NCBI RefSeq assembly: GCF_014131735.1
Contig: NZ_CP039121.1
Coordinates: 1,798,001-1,862,000 of the forward strand
Source: Lactiplantibacillus plantarum
GTDB lineage: Bacteria; Bacillota; Bacilli; Lactobacillales; Lactobacillaceae
Reading direction: 5' to 3'
Length of the DNA: 64,000 bases
Shown here: piece after piece, positions 62,477 through 64,000 of the stretch
Layout: every line of letters starts with the position of its first letter
Position numbering within the stretch: the first letter of the stretch is position 1
Translations under genes and position numbers: made by a program
The notes under the pieces: model-generated
The model's database searches: none
Seen by the model: the letters and a program-made list of their open reading frames with translations, nothing else
What the model was told of the DNA's origin: nothing

Positions 62477-63754
62477 TTATTCAAAATCCTTGATTTCACT
62501 GGGTTTGAGTAATTGCCATTCTTTTGAATAGAAGTCGTCATTAATCTGATAATGAACCGGCTTCGTCTTCTTAGTCAAGAATGGATCAACCTTTTGATCC
62601 ACGGCTAACCAACCACGCCAGCCAAGATGAATCGTATCAGTCATGAAGTAGTCCTTACCACCGTCCTGGGTCAGGTCCAAGACGTTATTAAACCCTTGAC
62701 TCTTCAACTGGTACTGAATCTTCTTGTCAAACTGAGCAATCATCTTCATTGACAGTCCGGTATAAGCAGACCAGCGCTGATTGATTGGTGGAATGATGAA
62801 CAAGACATCGGTGTGTGTCTTTGCAAACTGATTCAAAACCAGTTGAAAATCGGCAAATTCTGGTGACTTCGTGTAATTCAAGTGTCGCTGTGAATCTTTG
62901 AGTCGCTTGTAATTACGTTTTAACTTCGTGTTCCAAAATTGATTGCTGATTTCAAGACTGTTCGAGTCCGTTTGCGCCGCACCGATTTTACCGGCTAATT
63001 GGTTTAACTGATTAAAGTTATATGTCGCTGGTAACTTGTTAGCTTGCGCATTGACAGTCCGTAAATTTTTGCCCGCAATTCCAAAACGTGAGAAGAACTC
63101 ATCCTCACTGCCAAGGACACGTGCCTTATAGTTAATATACGTCATTTGTGCGCTCGTTGGTTTAAACCCAGCTGCCACACGTGCCAGGGCGCCTTCCAAA
63201 ATGCGATCAGAAGAACCCGATGGCATCTGTAACAAACGTTGAGCGGCATACCGGTCCATTGCCGTATTCTGCTCATCCTGTAACCAATCAATGGTCTGCA
63301 GTGGTGAGTAATAGTACGAAAACGCATCTTTCCGCGTTCCTTGTGGCACAAACCATTGTGGCGAAATTACAAAGACGGCCTTCTTATTTGTAATCTGCTT
63401 TTTCACCGATTGCATCGCGAAATACTGCGTCAACGACTGGGTCCCCCGCGCACCGAGTAGAAATGGTCGGTAATTGCGGTGATATTTTGTTGCCAGTACG
63501 GACGGATGCATTGGATCAAATCGTGACCATTCTGAAGAACCAAAGAACGGGACATAGCCATCATCCAGCGCCTGTCGTTTAACTAACCGACCTTTTAATA
63601 CGTTGGCTGACAAGGAAACGGCCGCTTTTTTCTCAGTATCCTTAGAAATATGGTTTAATCCAAATGAGAACGGTGAAAGCAGTACGGCCAATAATAAGAC
63701 GGCTGCCAAAATAATTGGCCCAAAAATCTTAAAAAGGCGTTTGGCAACGTTCAT
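62477..63754 (-). CDS. dltD: D-alanyl-lipoteichoic acid biosynthesis protein DltD
   Basis: A 425-residue protein with an N-terminal signal anchor (about residues 8-30) and an SGNH-like extracytoplasmic domain. The nucleophile region is [11 protein letters not shown], and the late [10 protein letters not shown] segment carries the acid and histidine. DltD completes D-alanine transfer to lipoteichoic acid outside the membrane. The ATG overlaps the dltC stop by four bases. It is the last gene of the operon. Confidence 0.96.
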
Positions 63755-63993
63755 TGCAAGTTCTCAACCTTTGCAACAATCTTAGCCGGTGTATCCCATT
63801 CTGACCGTTGAAATTCAGAGACCGGCACTTCGATTCCTAATTGATTTTGAAGTTCCAATAAAAGTTGGACGGAACCCATTGAATCTAAGATTCCTTCATC
63901 AAACAGGTTAACGTCCATGTTACTGGAAACATCTTCCCCCGTTAAGTCTGCTAAAATTGATAAAACCGTTGCTTTTGTATCATCCATTGTCAT
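63751..63993 (-). CDS. dltC: D-alanine carrier protein DltC
   Basis: An 80-residue acidic carrier protein with [16 protein letters not shown], whose D-S-M serine takes the 4'-phosphopantetheine arm that carries D-alanine from DltA to DltB. The start could be the ATG at 63993 or the one two codons later. A TAA that would end dltB overlaps the first ATG; the rest of dltB and dltA should lie beyond the right edge. Confidence 0.95.
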   Translation of the reverse strand: MTMDDTKATVLSILADLTGEDVSSNMDVNLFDEGILDSMGSVQLLLELQNQLGIEVPVSEFQRSEWDTPAKIVAKVENLQ

Positions 63994-64000
63994 TACGCTC

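Noticed and set aside
1..64000. CRISPR arrays, tRNA or rRNA genes, intact insertion sequences, prophage genes
   Set aside because: No regularly spaced repeats, cloverleaf sequences, transposase motifs or phage structural genes were seen on either strand.

Overview
The window looks like chromosome of a Lactobacillaceae species, most likely of the Lactiplantibacillus plantarum group. This rests on overall gene content, strong AAGGAGG-type ribosome binding sites, T-box leaders in front of glyQS and hisS-aspS, the gene order phoH-ybeY-dgkA-era-recO-glyQS-dnaG-rpoD, a dlt operon, a TagB/TagF-like wall teichoic acid enzyme, and several putative cell-surface hydrolases of the DUF915 type. No database was searched, so species assignment is inference.

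Layout. 1-679: the 5' part of a SWIM zinc-finger protein gene. About 1000-7600: a visibly AT-richer accessory stretch with a TetR/YhgE-like/TetR cluster, more than 1 kb without a convincing gene, and a DUF915 hydrolase next to a PTS EIIC that has no EIIA or EIIB partner. 7600-16650: small metabolic genes (HAD phosphatase, hexapeptide acetyltransferase, RpiR regulator, a second DUF915 lipoprotein, a LysR-centred group of NAD(P)-dependent enzymes, a broken third DUF915 gene) and an NADH oxidase-like flavoprotein lacking the usual redox cysteine. 16800-20160: an ABC exporter with its own two-component system (YvfRSTU-like). 20360-23600: GNAT enzyme, MarR plus YczE-like membrane protein, a decayed Cof-type HAD gene, and yjdF (DUF2992) behind what I read as a yjdF riboswitch. 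24179-29310: two ABC-2 type transport modules, the second led by a YtrA-like GntR repressor.

30068-50935 is mostly core genome on the minus strand: rpoD and dnaG; glyS and glyQ under a glycine T-box; recO, era, dgkA, ybeY and phoH; yqeY and rpsU; the plus-strand ppsR; an SDR enzyme, nfo, a teichoic acid glycerophosphotransferase, a YitT protein and msrA; then aspS and hisS under a T-box whose specifier reads as aspartate. 51044-64000 holds a cell wall amidase, a fructosamine-kinase family gene, a HAD phosphatase, dtd and rsh, prmA and rsmE, a 3-methyladenine glycosylase, two small uncharacterised genes, lepA, and the end of the dlt operon (dltC, dltD) running off the right edge.

The core genes form compact operons with short gaps or overlaps and well-formed intrinsic terminators. 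The accessory genes are mostly regulator-plus-target pairs. I saw no tRNA, rRNA, CRISPR array, intact insertion sequence or prophage. The most rewarding loci are the yjdF leader (its TTG start codon sits in the loop of a perfect hairpin), the Ser42 NADH oxidase homologue, the MarR gene whose best-placed start codon is ATC, the orphan EIIC/hydrolase pair, and an unexplained structured spacer downstream of rpoD.
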